From positions 4,030,001-4,094,000 of the forward strand of contig NZ_DAJPEN010000001.1 in NCBI RefSeq assembly GCF_025993685.1: a stretch of 64,000 nucleotides of DNA. The letters run 5' to 3'. The notes beneath the pieces were generated by a model. That model was not told the DNA's origin. It was given only the letters and a program-made list of their open reading frames with translations, and ran no database searches. Shown here piece after piece: positions 17,863 to 26,228 of this stretch (positions are counted from its first letter, which is position 1; every line of letters starts with the position of its first letter). The position numbers and the translations under genes are program-made. The stretch is from Bacteroides mediterraneensis (GTDB taxonomy: Bacteria > Bacteroidota > Bacteroidia > Bacteroidales > Bacteroidaceae).

Positions 17863-17948
17863 GTTTCCCATGAGCGAAACGTATGTTTCCCTATTGGAAA
17901 ACGTAAGTTTCCGCCACGGGAAATGTACGTTTCCCGGCAGGGAAACAT
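17863..17948. repeat. Second 22-bp-period palindromic array (GTTTCC / GGAAAC units)
   Basis: GTTTCC starts at 17863, 17885, 17907 and 17929, exactly 22 bp apart. Complementary arms precede or follow each: GAAAC (17876), GGAAAA (17896), GGGAAATGT (17918) and GGGAAACAT (17940). Each unit is therefore a near-palindrome such as GAAACGTATGTTTC plus a variable spacer. It lies in the 480-bp gap between metG and the glycerophosphodiesterase gene, which otherwise shows no gene or clear RNA. It shares the 22-bp period with the AGTACT array at 2641 but not the sequence. Confidence 0.85.
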
Positions 17949-18083
17949 AAAAAACTAAGGATGTTGTGTCGAATGTCACGACTTATTTTTGCTTTCTATG
18001 GGATATATAGAAACAGTACTTCGGTAAATTTAAAAAAAGATCGGCATTAGTCGGTCCAAAACATATACATTGCTGACAGATTA

Positions 18084-18944
18084 TTAATCTCCAAAGGCAG
18101 CATAAGCTTTCGCAATGCTGTCCGTACAAAGAATGGAGATACCCGAATCGTATATCTTCCTATACTCCCCTACAGCGTCAGGCATCAGATCCATCCGGCC
18201 CTGCGCGCTGAAAGATATCGGTACCTTCATTTCATTGATACAGTCATAATACGACTGTTCTTGAACCACTTTCGGCACTAAGGCTATGAGCCTGTCAGTC
18301 GGAATGCCTGATTTCTTGATTTTCAGGATGTCCTCGCGGCTGTTGAACCCAAGTGCTATCAACAGTTCGGGATATTTCCGATGCATGTTCACTCCATCGT
18401 CAACCGAATAACATATCACAACCACTTCATGCAGCATGCCCGTCTGCTTCACAATATCCATCATAATATCCGGGTCAGTACCCGGTTTCATGTCAAGCAT
18501 AACAGCCACTTTCCCCTTTGCCTTCAACAGCACATCCTTCAACAAAGGAATTCTTTGCCCTTTCAATACATTGCCACAGGCATCTTTCAGTTCCAGCCGG
18601 TTCAATTCACGATAGGTATAGGCATCAGGACGCCCCTTCCCCGTCGTTGTACGGTCCAGTGTCTCGTCGTGCAACAGGACAGCTTTCCCGTCGGCCGTAA
18701 TCCGAACATCAATTTCCTGTATAGCATCCGGATAGTGTTTCATGTTATATTCCAATGTTTCCATGGAGTTTTCAGCATATCCCTTCATCAGAGGAGACAT
18801 GCGGTGGGCCATCACTATCGGCTTGTGCAGGCTCGAGTACAAACGTATCAGTTCCTTCACATTGCCCGTATAATTTTGTGCCTGGACGCCCCTGCAGACA
18901 ATACCCAGACAGACAAATAACAGAACTAAAAATTTTGTTTTCAT
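18084..18944 (-). CDS. Secreted glycerophosphodiester phosphodiesterase family protein
   Basis: The ATG at 18944 begins a signal peptide (MKTKFLVLLFVCLGIVCRG, cut near residue 22-23), giving 286 residues. GDPD landmarks are His47-Arg48 (VMAHRMSP), Glu58-Asn59 (YAENSMETLEY), the metal acidic pair in QEIDVRITADG (77-79) and the second histidine in LLHDETLDRTT (92). The usual glycine after HR is replaced by Met. The enzyme should hydrolyse glycerophosphodiesters in the periplasm. It is the last of three leftward genes, after a TonB-dependent receptor and a phosphodiesterase, which suggests a phosphodiester-containing nutrient. Confidence 0.88.
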   Translation of the reverse strand: MKTKFLVLLFVCLGIVCRGVQAQNYTGNVKELIRLYSSLHKPIVMAHRMSPLMKGYAENSMETLEYNMKHYPDAIQEIDVRITADGKAVLLHDETLDRTTTGKGRPDAYTYRELNRLELKDACGNVLKGQRIPLLKDVLLKAKGKVAVMLDMKPGTDPDIMMDIVKQTGMLHEVVVICYSVDDGVNMHRKYPELLIALGFNSREDILKIKKSGIPTDRLIALVPKVVQEQSYYDCINEMKVPISFSAQGRMDLMPDAVGEYRKIYDSGISILCTDSIAKAYAAFGD

Positions 18945-18972
18945 CTTTCTTCTATTATATTTTAATGCATGC

Positions 18973-20160
18973 TCAAGGTTCCAGTAGGTCTGACACCTGG
19001 TCGAGATTGCCGTCGCAGGGCGCGGGCTCGATATCCAGCAGATAGGCAAGGAGCGGATAGATGCAGGTGTTGTCGAACAGCTCGGTGCGCACATATCCAC
19101 GCTTGAAGTTGGGGCCTTCGGCCCGGAAGGGTACGTAAAGGTCTGACGCCGTGGGGTCGAAACCGTGGTTACCGGGTTTCACCCGCCCGTCTTCAGACAC
19201 CAGCCAGCCGTTGTCGGGCAGGGCCACGATGGGAGCCACGTTGGGGTTAGAGCCGTAACGCAGGTAGGCAGGTACGTCTTCCCGATGCCACACGCGCAGG
19301 TGGGGCACCCGTTTCAGAGCCTTCAGGATGTCGTCCTCGTGTCCGGCCTTGGGGAAGATCAGCGTGGGCAGGTCGGCCAGTACGCGCTCGCACCAGTCGG
19401 GCTGCAGATACTCCGAGAGGCGGATGATACGCTCCGGCGAAGTGGCGGTCATGCCGTGGTCCGAGGTGACGATGAAGTTGATGTCCTCGCCTTCGGGTAA
19501 GGCACGCAGTCGGTTATACAGAACAGCCAGCAGCGAGTCCAATTTTTCCACTGTTTGGCGGGTCTCATGCGAAGCTGGGCCGTAGCGGTGGCCGCTGCTG
19601 TCGGGTTCGTCGAAATAGAGCATGACGAGCTGCGGCCGGCGGTCCTGGGGCATCGTTAGCAACCGCTCCACCTCGTCGAGGCGTTCGCTGTAGGTCAGCA
19701 GGGGTTTCTTGGCGTAGTCGTGATAGTAGTCGGGGTACTGCTCTCGGATGGCCACGTCGGAACCGGGCCAGTAGACCACGCCCACCCGGATGCCTTGCCG
19801 GCGGGCCGTCAGCCAGATGGGCTCACCGCCGTAGAACGAGCCGTCCTTGCCCGTCATCTTGTCGCCGATGCTGAAGGTGCGGCCCGAAGCCACGTCATAG
19901 AACTTGTTGGCGATGATACCGTGATGGTCGGGCACCAGGCCCGTAGCCAGCGTGTAGTGGTTGGGAAACGTTTTCGAGGGGAACGAGGGGCGCATCACCG
20001 CGCGGACGCCGCGGCGGCCCAGGGAGTCGAGGAACGGCGTGTCGTACATCTGCGGATAGTCCCAACGGAAGCCGTCGAGCGATACGATGACCGTCGTGTG
20101 CCTTGCGGCATACAGGCCGAGGGCGACAAACAGGAATATAAACAATACGAATTTTCTCAT
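18973..20160 (-). CDS. Ectonucleotide pyrophosphatase/phosphodiesterase (alkaline phosphatase superfamily)
   Basis: The 395-residue secreted protein has a signal peptide (MRKFVLFIFLFVALGLYAA). Asp29 (IVSLDGFRW) is a metal ligand and Thr64 in SKTFPNHYTL is the nucleophile. FDEPDSSGH and TSDHGMT supply the remaining metal ligands, the NPP-family pattern. Its substrate would be a phosphodiester or pyrophosphate in the periplasm. A TAnnTTTG box (complement of 20165-20172) ends only 5 bp before the start codon, so a transcript from it would be nearly leaderless. Base composition is clearly more GC-rich than that of the neighbouring glycerophosphodiesterase gene. Confidence 0.9.
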   Translation of the reverse strand: MRKFVLFIFLFVALGLYAARHTTVIVSLDGFRWDYPQMYDTPFLDSLGRRGVRAVMRPSFPSKTFPNHYTLATGLVPDHHGIIANKFYDVASGRTFSIGDKMTGKDGSFYGGEPIWLTARRQGIRVGVVYWPGSDVAIREQYPDYYHDYAKKPLLTYSERLDEVERLLTMPQDRRPQLVMLYFDEPDSSGHRYGPASHETRQTVEKLDSLLAVLYNRLRALPEGEDINFIVTSDHGMTATSPERIIRLSEYLQPDWCERVLADLPTLIFPKAGHEDDILKALKRVPHLRVWHREDVPAYLRYGSNPNVAPIVALPDNGWLVSEDGRVKPGNHGFDPTASDLYVPFRAEGPNFKRGYVRTELFDNTCIYPLLAYLLDIEPAPCDGNLDQVSDLLEP

Positions 20161-20253
20161 GACGCAAAGATATAAAAAAAGAGTGGCAACCGGCCCTTTT
20201 TTTCATCCAGGCATGCCGGCTTTGCCGCTCTCTTTTCAATTCTCAATTTTCAG

Positions 20254-23200
20254 TTAATTGAAGTAGTACTTCACACCAATCTGCATCTTCCAGCACTGGT
20301 CGTAGTTGCGGTTGAACGTCCAGCTGGTAAGCGGTGTGCCGTCGCTGTTCTTGAACATGGAGAAGTAGGGCGTGCCGTTCTCCACCTTGTCCACCTTCAG
20401 GATGGCGCCGTTGTTGCAGTTGCTCATGTTCTTTTCTACACCCCACTTGGAGTTGAAGAGGTTACCCACGTTCATGATGTCCACGCTCAGTTGTAGCTTG
20501 TTGGTGGTCTTGCCCAGCTTCAGGTCGAAGTCGTGAGCCCAGCGGAAGTCGAAGCGGTGTACCCAGGGAGCGTATGCGCTGTAGGCTTCGGCATACTCGC
20601 CCTTATGATTCTTCAGATAGTTGTCTTGGTTGACGAAGTCCCAGAAGAGCTGGCGGTCACTTTCGTCGGTGAAGTGGATTTCGCTGTCGTTCTTGGGGAT
20701 GTACATCAAGTCGGTGTTGTTGCCGTCGCCGTTGAGGTCGTTGGAGTAGACGAAGCTGTAGCCTGCACCCCGGTAGCCGGTATAGAACAGGCTGAAGTGG
20801 TCCTTATGATAGGTGTAGCTGACGGAAGCGATGACGCGGTCTGGGATGACGTACTGTGAATTGTGCAGCTCCACGTGGTTCGGACCGTTCACCGAGTAAA
20901 GTCCCGACCAGGCCGATGAGGCGTTGCTGCCCGGCATGCCGGACATTTCCTTCATCACCGTATGGGTGTAGGCGGCCATCAGGTGCAGGTTCTTCACCGG
21001 TTCAGCGGTGGCCGTCAGGTTCATGGTCCAGCCGTAGCCCTTGTGAGTGTTGGTCAGCACGCAGGCGTTGCTGAAGTTGTTGTAGTAACGGTAATCGCTA
21101 GGGTAGATGTAGCGGTTGTCAGCTCCCTGAAGCTGTTCCCAGCTGTCGTCGATGGGCTTGATGTTGTAGTTGTCCAAGATGACGGCGTTCACGTTTTTCG
21201 TATAGGTAAACTCACCAGTCAGTGTCAACGGGAAGGCCACGGGGAACTGATAGTCCACGGCCAGTGACGACTTCCACACCTGCGGCATCTTGAAGTTCTT
21301 GTCCACACCGGCAATCTCACTGGGTACCGTACCCTTATCGGGGCTGATATTTTCGGGTGCACCGAGCAGCTCGCGGATCTGGTTGACATCTGTTACTAGT
21401 CCGCCAGCAAAATTCTGCAAACGGGGGTCGGACGAGGTCACGACGCCGTTTGAATAATAAGTGTCGGCATGTACCAGGTTCTGCACCATGCCTGAGTTGG
21501 TCGGCATGTTGGTGAAGAACACTAGCGGTAAACGACCGGCAAAGAGTCCCGTACCACCACGCACCTTCAGACTTTTGTCACCAAATACATCCCAGGTAAA
21601 GCCGATACGCGGTGAAATCTGTACGTTGCCGTCAGGCCAAGCACCGGTGTCGATGTGGCGGCCACCGAAGTCCAGGTCATAAATAGCGTTGTTGCGCATC
21701 AGGTCGTCGTCGTTGAAGGTCAGCAGGTCGAAGCGGATACCGCCCGTCAACTTCAGGTTTTCCTGTACATTCCACTCGTCTTGCGCATAGAGGCCGTACT
21801 GGTTGAATACCACTTCGGCGTTCGGATTGGTTTCGCCGTTATAACCATAGGCCAAGCCTACTGTTTCGGGAACGCCACCGTTCAAGAAATCATCCAATGA
21901 ACGATAACGGTAATAACCTGTTCCTCCACGCATATAAGAGTTATTGGCTAATTGGTGTTCAAAACTGAAACCTGCCGTAATTTTATGCGCACCTGCATAA
22001 TAAGTGAAATTATCGGTTACGGTTGTAATCTTGTTCTGTACACGGTTATTATAAGAGAAAAGTTCATAACCTAAACTCATATAAGGAGTAAGACTCTGTG
22101 TAACAGTACCGTCTGCGGCTGTTTCATAACCTCCCATGATGTCGATGAAAGGGAAGGGCGAAGAGTTGGAGCCGCGCGCATCCTCGATGTTCGTATAGGT
22201 GAAGAGCAGCTGGTTGGAGATATTGTTGCCGAAGCGGCTGTTCAGGTCGGCCGATACGGTGCTCACCTTGTTGTCCATAGAGTACATTGAGTTAGCAAAA
22301 GACATGGAGTATTGAGACAAACGGTCCATGTTACGAAGACGGTATCCTGTATCACTGGAGTTTCCGTTGACAGGATTCCAAGCGGTATTCTTTGTATAGT
22401 TGTAACGAACAGCCAGATGATGGTTGTCTGTAATGTTCCAGTCAATACGTCCTAACAGCTTCAAGTTGCTTTCATCAGCCGGGAAATCAGTAAATGAACC
22501 GGTATCGTAGCCATAACGTTGCATCATGAAGTCGCGTACTTTCTGCAAGTCGACTATCGTAGTACGTGAGATGTAGTTATCAGGATCAGCTACACCGTCT
22601 TCCGACGCACGCCAACGATTGATGACCGAAGGGATCTTGGAATATTCGGCATTGGCAAAGAAGAAAAGTTTATTTTTCACAATCGGTCCGCCCAAGGTAA
22701 AACCATAAGTGGTATTGCGGTTGGTGCCACGTTCGCCCAGGTCAGCATTGTCGATGCGGTTGCCGTGCATGTTCTCGTTGTTGTGATAGACGTAGGCCGT
22801 ACCCTTGAAGGTATTCGTACCAGATTTGGTCACGGCGTTGATTCCGCCGCCGATGAAGTTGGTTTGACGCACGTCAAAAGGGGCTACCACAACCTGTACC
22901 TCGTCGATAGCATCCATTGAAATAGGCGTACCGCCACCAGGCAGGGCAGATGAAAGTCCGAAGTTGTTGTTCAGGTTGGCACCGTCCAACGTGAAGTTGG
23001 TGGAACGGCTGTCTCCTCCGGCAAAGCCCATACCGTTAGCGTAAGGCGACAGACGCACGATGTCCGAGATGCTGCGGTTTACGGTAGGCAGAGCCGTCAG
23101 CTGAGTGTTCGAAATGTTGGTTGTTGCACCAGTTTTCTCGGCTGCAAACTTGGAGCGGGTACCTGTCACAACTACCTCTCCTAATTCGGTAATGTCCTCG

Positions 23201-23529
23201 GAAAGACTGACATTGATGTTATAGGTTTCACCTAACTGAAGTGTAATATCATCAATGGTTTTATTAGTATACCCGATATAGGTGATTTCCACTTCGTATG
23301 GACCACCTACACGCATACCTTGAATAGCCCAACGTCCATCTGTATTAGTAATTGCGCTATAAGTTGTACCCGAAGGTTGATGAACGACCCGGATTAAGGC
23401 ACTGATAACGTCTTCGCCCTGTTCATCGGAAACATGTCCAGACATTGCTGAAGTAGTAACCTGAGCATTCAAAACTGCCGCTCCAAAAGACATTAGGGCA
23501 GCAAAAAATAATCGCATTCGTCTTGCCAT
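20254..23529 (-). CDS. TonB-dependent outer-membrane receptor, Oar/SusC-like
   Basis: The 1091-residue protein has a signal peptide (MARRMRLFFAALMSFGAAVLNA). A carboxypeptidase-regulatory-like domain (about 25-110; TSAMSGHVSDEQGEDVISAL) is followed by a plug domain starting near VVVTGTRSKFAAEKTGATTN and a long beta-barrel. The protein ends in the aromatic KMQIGVKYYFN. The absence of a SusD partner and the Oar-like regulatory domain distinguish it from SusC/SusD pairs. It should import a substrate using TonB energy, and the two phosphodiesterases downstream may process the cargo. The barrel part alternates between GC-rich and AT-rich stretches (see findings). A -7 box lies at the complement of 23570-23577. 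Confidence 0.9.
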   Translation of the reverse strand: MARRMRLFFAALMSFGAAVLNAQVTTSAMSGHVSDEQGEDVISALIRVVHQPSGTTYSAITNTDGRWAIQGMRVGGPYEVEITYIGYTNKTIDDITLQLGETYNINVSLSEDITELGEVVVTGTRSKFAAEKTGATTNISNTQLTALPTVNRSISDIVRLSPYANGMGFAGGDSRSTNFTLDGANLNNNFGLSSALPGGGTPISMDAIDEVQVVVAPFDVRQTNFIGGGINAVTKSGTNTFKGTAYVYHNNENMHGNRIDNADLGERGTNRNTTYGFTLGGPIVKNKLFFFANAEYSKIPSVINRWRASEDGVADPDNYISRTTIVDLQKVRDFMMQRYGYDTGSFTDFPADESNLKLLGRIDWNITDNHHLAVRYNYTKNTAWNPVNGNSSDTGYRLRNMDRLSQYSMSFANSMYSMDNKVSTVSADLNSRFGNNISNQLLFTYTNIEDARGSNSSPFPFIDIMGGYETAADGTVTQSLTPYMSLGYELFSYNNRVQNKITTVTDNFTYYAGAHKITAGFSFEHQLANNSYMRGGTGYYRYRSLDDFLNGGVPETVGLAYGYNGETNPNAEVVFNQYGLYAQDEWNVQENLKLTGGIRFDLLTFNDDDLMRNNAIYDLDFGGRHIDTGAWPDGNVQISPRIGFTWDVFGDKSLKVRGGTGLFAGRLPLVFFTNMPTNSGMVQNLVHADTYYSNGVVTSSDPRLQNFAGGLVTDVNQIRELLGAPENISPDKGTVPSEIAGVDKNFKMPQVWKSSLAVDYQFPVAFPLTLTGEFTYTKNVNAVILDNYNIKPIDDSWEQLQGADNRYIYPSDYRYYNNFSNACVLTNTHKGYGWTMNLTATAEPVKNLHLMAAYTHTVMKEMSGMPGSNASSAWSGLYSVNGPNHVELHNSQYVIPDRVIASVSYTYHKDHFSLFYTGYRGAGYSFVYSNDLNGDGNNTDLMYIPKNDSEIHFTDESDRQLFWDFVNQDNYLKNHKGEYAEAYSAYAPWVHRFDFRWAHDFDLKLGKTTNKLQLSVDIMNVGNLFNSKWGVEKNMSNCNNGAILKVDKVENGTPYFSMFKNSDGTPLTSWTFNRNYDQCWKMQIGVKYYFN

Positions 23530-23889
23530 AATTTTTGTACTAAAAATTTAAAGATTTAAAATTCTTGTGCAAAATTAAAGGGAAGTAAAGAATAAATATA
23601 TTACAAAGCCATTAAAATTCAGTTCTTAAGAGTGCTTTTCTAATATCTGAAATATACTTATTGAATACAACTTATTATCTAAGTAACTATTCTAGAAAAT
23701 CTTTACAGGTTAATAGATATTTTTAAGACTTAAAAATCAGGGCTAAAAGATTTGAATCAGAAAAAAATACATATTTTTGTGTTTGAATTTAAAATCCTTA
23801 AAGAAATAGTATGGGAAAAATCTCTTTATTTTATTTGTTCTTAGTTTGAAGTACCTCGATTTTATATTTTAATGACCTTAAATTGAATT
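23530..23889. promoter_or_regulatory. 360-bp AT-rich divergent intergenic region
   Basis: No coding sequence is visible. On the minus strand TAATTTTG (complement of 23570-23577) is a -7 candidate for the receptor gene, without a clear -33. On the plus strand TATTTTTG (23772-23779) is a -7 candidate for the GH20 operon. A TTTG at 23751 lies 17 bp upstream of it, slightly shorter than usual. The remainder is very AT-rich with no strong dyad. Confidence 0.5.
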
Positions 23890-26202
23890 ATGAATAGATT
23901 GTTTTTGTGGTGTCTGTTGAGTGCTTTTATTTTGGTCGCAGATAATGTATGTGCACAATATCAAGTGAATCTTGTTCCGGCTCCTGTACAATTGGAAAAA
24001 GGAAATGGTTTTTTCCAATTCACGGAAGAGGTTGTTATTTCTGTAGAAAATGAGGAGCAGGAAAGTCTTGCTGCTGATTTCGCTGATTTGTTTACAGTGC
24101 CAGCCGGATTTACTCCTAACGTAGAGATGGGTGCTACAAATGCGGAAATATCACTGGTTACCGACCGGAATCTGAAGAAGGAGGCCTACCGATTAGAGGT
24201 GACAGAGAAGGGTATACGGGTGTATGCGTCTGAACCGAGTGGTTTCTTTTATGCTTTTCAGACGTTGAGATTATTATTACCTGCTGATATCGAGAACTCT
24301 ACTTTGACGAATCAAGAATGGAAGGTACCAGTTGTTGAGATAAAGGATGAGCCGCGTTTTGGCTATCGGAGCATGATGCTGGATGTGGCGCGATGCTTTA
24401 TCCCGAAGGAGGAGGTCTTGCGTATGGTGGACTGTATGGCAATGCTGAAGTTGAATACGTTACATCTGCATTTGTCGGACGATACGGGATGGAGGCTGGA
24501 AATCAAGAAATATCCCCGGCTGACGGAAGTCGGTGCGTGGAGAGTGGACAGGGGAAACTTGCCGTTCTATGCCCGCCTGAATCAGCAGGAGGGAGAAAAA
24601 GCTACATTGGGTGGATTTTATACACAGGACGATATGGCGGAGATTGTGGCGTATGCCATGGACCGCAGGATTACGGTTATTCCGGAAATTGATGTGCCGG
24701 CCCATTCGTGCGCGGCACTGGCTGCTTATCCGGAGCTGGCGTGCCCTGTAGTGAAAGACAAGATTACGGTTCTGCCCGGATTGGGAGGGCGTAATCCGGA
24801 GATGATTTATTGTGCCGGGAATGAAAAGGTCTTTACGTTCTTGCAGGATGTGATTGATGAGTTGTTGCAGCTGTTTCCTTCTCCTTATATTAATATGGGA
24901 GGTGATGAGGCAACCAAGACTTATTGGAAGGTGTGCCCGCTGTGCCAGAAGAGGATGCAGGAAGAGCATCTGAAAGAGGTGGAAGACTTGCAGGGATATT
25001 TTATGGGACGGTTGAACGACTACATCCGGAGTAAAGGACGTATTCTGATGGGTTGGGACGAGCTGACTAACAGCCAGCTGCCGGAAGGGGCTGTCATTTT
25101 AGGCTGGCAGGGGCTCGGCAATGCCGCATTGAAGGCGGCAGATAAGGGACTGGACTTCGTGATGACGCCGGCTCGCATACTTTATCTGATTCGCTATCAG
25201 GGGCCTCAGTGGTTTGAACCGCTGACTTATTTCGGAAATAATACGATGCGGGGGGTATATGATTATGAACCTGTGCAGGCAGACTGGAAACCGGAATATG
25301 AAAAACATTTGCTGGGGGTACAGGCTTCCATGTGGACGGAATTTTGTTCTACGGCAGCCGATGTGACCTATATGGTATTCCCTCGTCTGGCCGCATTGGC
25401 CGAGGTGGCATGGTCGCCAAAGGGAGCCAAAAACTGGGAGCACTTCCAGCTGGGACTGGATAATTACCTGGCACATTTGGAGAAAAAAGGAATGGTTTAT
25501 GCCAAGTCGATGTATAATATTCAGCATACGGTGATGCCTGAGAATGGGAAGTTGCGGGTAAAACTGGAATGTGAGCGTACGGATGTGAAAATACGTTATA
25601 CGCTCGATGGAAGAGAACCTGATATGTGTTCTCTTGTATATACGGAGCCGTTAAGTCTGGAGAAAGGGACCACTTTACGATGTGCCTCGTTCATCGGGGA
25701 TATGAGAAAAGGAGAAATCCTGACATTGTCGCTTTCGGATAATAAGGCGACGGGAAAGCCGGTGCTGGGTGCGAATCCAAGGACTACTTTGCTGACGAAT
25801 GGGGTACGGGGAAGTCTGCGTCAGTCTGATTTTGAATGGTGTACCTGGGATAACCTTTCATCGGCCACTTTTACGGTAGACTTGCAGCGAGTGGAATCTA
25901 TACATAAAGTGGTATTAGGTTGCCTGACCAATTATGGAATGGCAGTGCACAAGCCTAAGAATCTGACGGTGGAAATATCGGAAGATAATCGCCGCTTTAC
26001 TCAGGTAGGGCAACGAGAATTTTCGGAAGAGGCCATCTTCAGAAACGGGAATTATGTGGAGGACGTGACCTTCACATTCGATAAGCGGAAAGCCCGCTAC
26101 GTGCGGGTTACTGCAAAGGGATTTGGAGCTTGTCCGGCCTATCATTATATGCGGCCCGGGCAGCCGGCACGTTATTACTTTGACGAGATACAAGTGGAAT
26201 GA
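23890..26202 (+). CDS. Secreted GH20 beta-N-acetylhexosaminidase with C-terminal binding domains
   Basis: The 770-residue protein has a signal peptide (MNRLFLWCLLSAFILVADNVCA). A GH20b N-terminal domain (about 24-150) is followed by the catalytic barrel. LHLHLSDDTGWRLEIKKYP is at 191-209, and the catalytic Asp339-Glu340 lie in NMGGDEATKTYW, where substrate-assisted hydrolysis takes place. After the barrel come a chitobiase-like segment (YTLDGREPD) and an F5/8-type carbohydrate-binding domain (about 640-770). It should release terminal GlcNAc or GalNAc from host glycans. It is the first gene of a four-gene rightward operon. Confidence 0.94.
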   Translation: MNRLFLWCLLSAFILVADNVCAQYQVNLVPAPVQLEKGNGFFQFTEEVVISVENEEQESLAADFADLFTVPAGFTPNVEMGATNAEISLVTDRNLKKEAYRLEVTEKGIRVYASEPSGFFYAFQTLRLLLPADIENSTLTNQEWKVPVVEIKDEPRFGYRSMMLDVARCFIPKEEVLRMVDCMAMLKLNTLHLHLSDDTGWRLEIKKYPRLTEVGAWRVDRGNLPFYARLNQQEGEKATLGGFYTQDDMAEIVAYAMDRRITVIPEIDVPAHSCAALAAYPELACPVVKDKITVLPGLGGRNPEMIYCAGNEKVFTFLQDVIDELLQLFPSPYINMGGDEATKTYWKVCPLCQKRMQEEHLKEVEDLQGYFMGRLNDYIRSKGRILMGWDELTNSQLPEGAVILGWQGLGNAALKAADKGLDFVMTPARILYLIRYQGPQWFEPLTYFGNNTMRGVYDYEPVQADWKPEYEKHLLGVQASMWTEFCSTAADVTYMVFPRLAALAEVAWSPKGAKNWEHFQLGLDNYLAHLEKKGMVYAKSMYNIQHTVMPENGKLRVKLECERTDVKIRYTLDGREPDMCSLVYTEPLSLEKGTTLRCASFIGDMRKGEILTLSLSDNKATGKPVLGANPRTTLLTNGVRGSLRQSDFEWCTWDNLSSATFTVDLQRVESIHKVVLGCLTNYGMAVHKPKNLTVEISEDNRRFTQVGQREFSEEAIFRNGNYVEDVTFTFDKRKARYVRVTAKGFGACPAYHYMRPGQPARYYFDEIQVE

Positions 26203-26228
26203 TAATTATAAATTTTAAATCTGATAGA

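Noticed and set aside
17863..17948. 22-bp-period arrays considered as CRISPR or iteron origins
   Set aside because: Unit length is too short for repeat plus spacer, and there are no cas or replication-initiator genes nearby.
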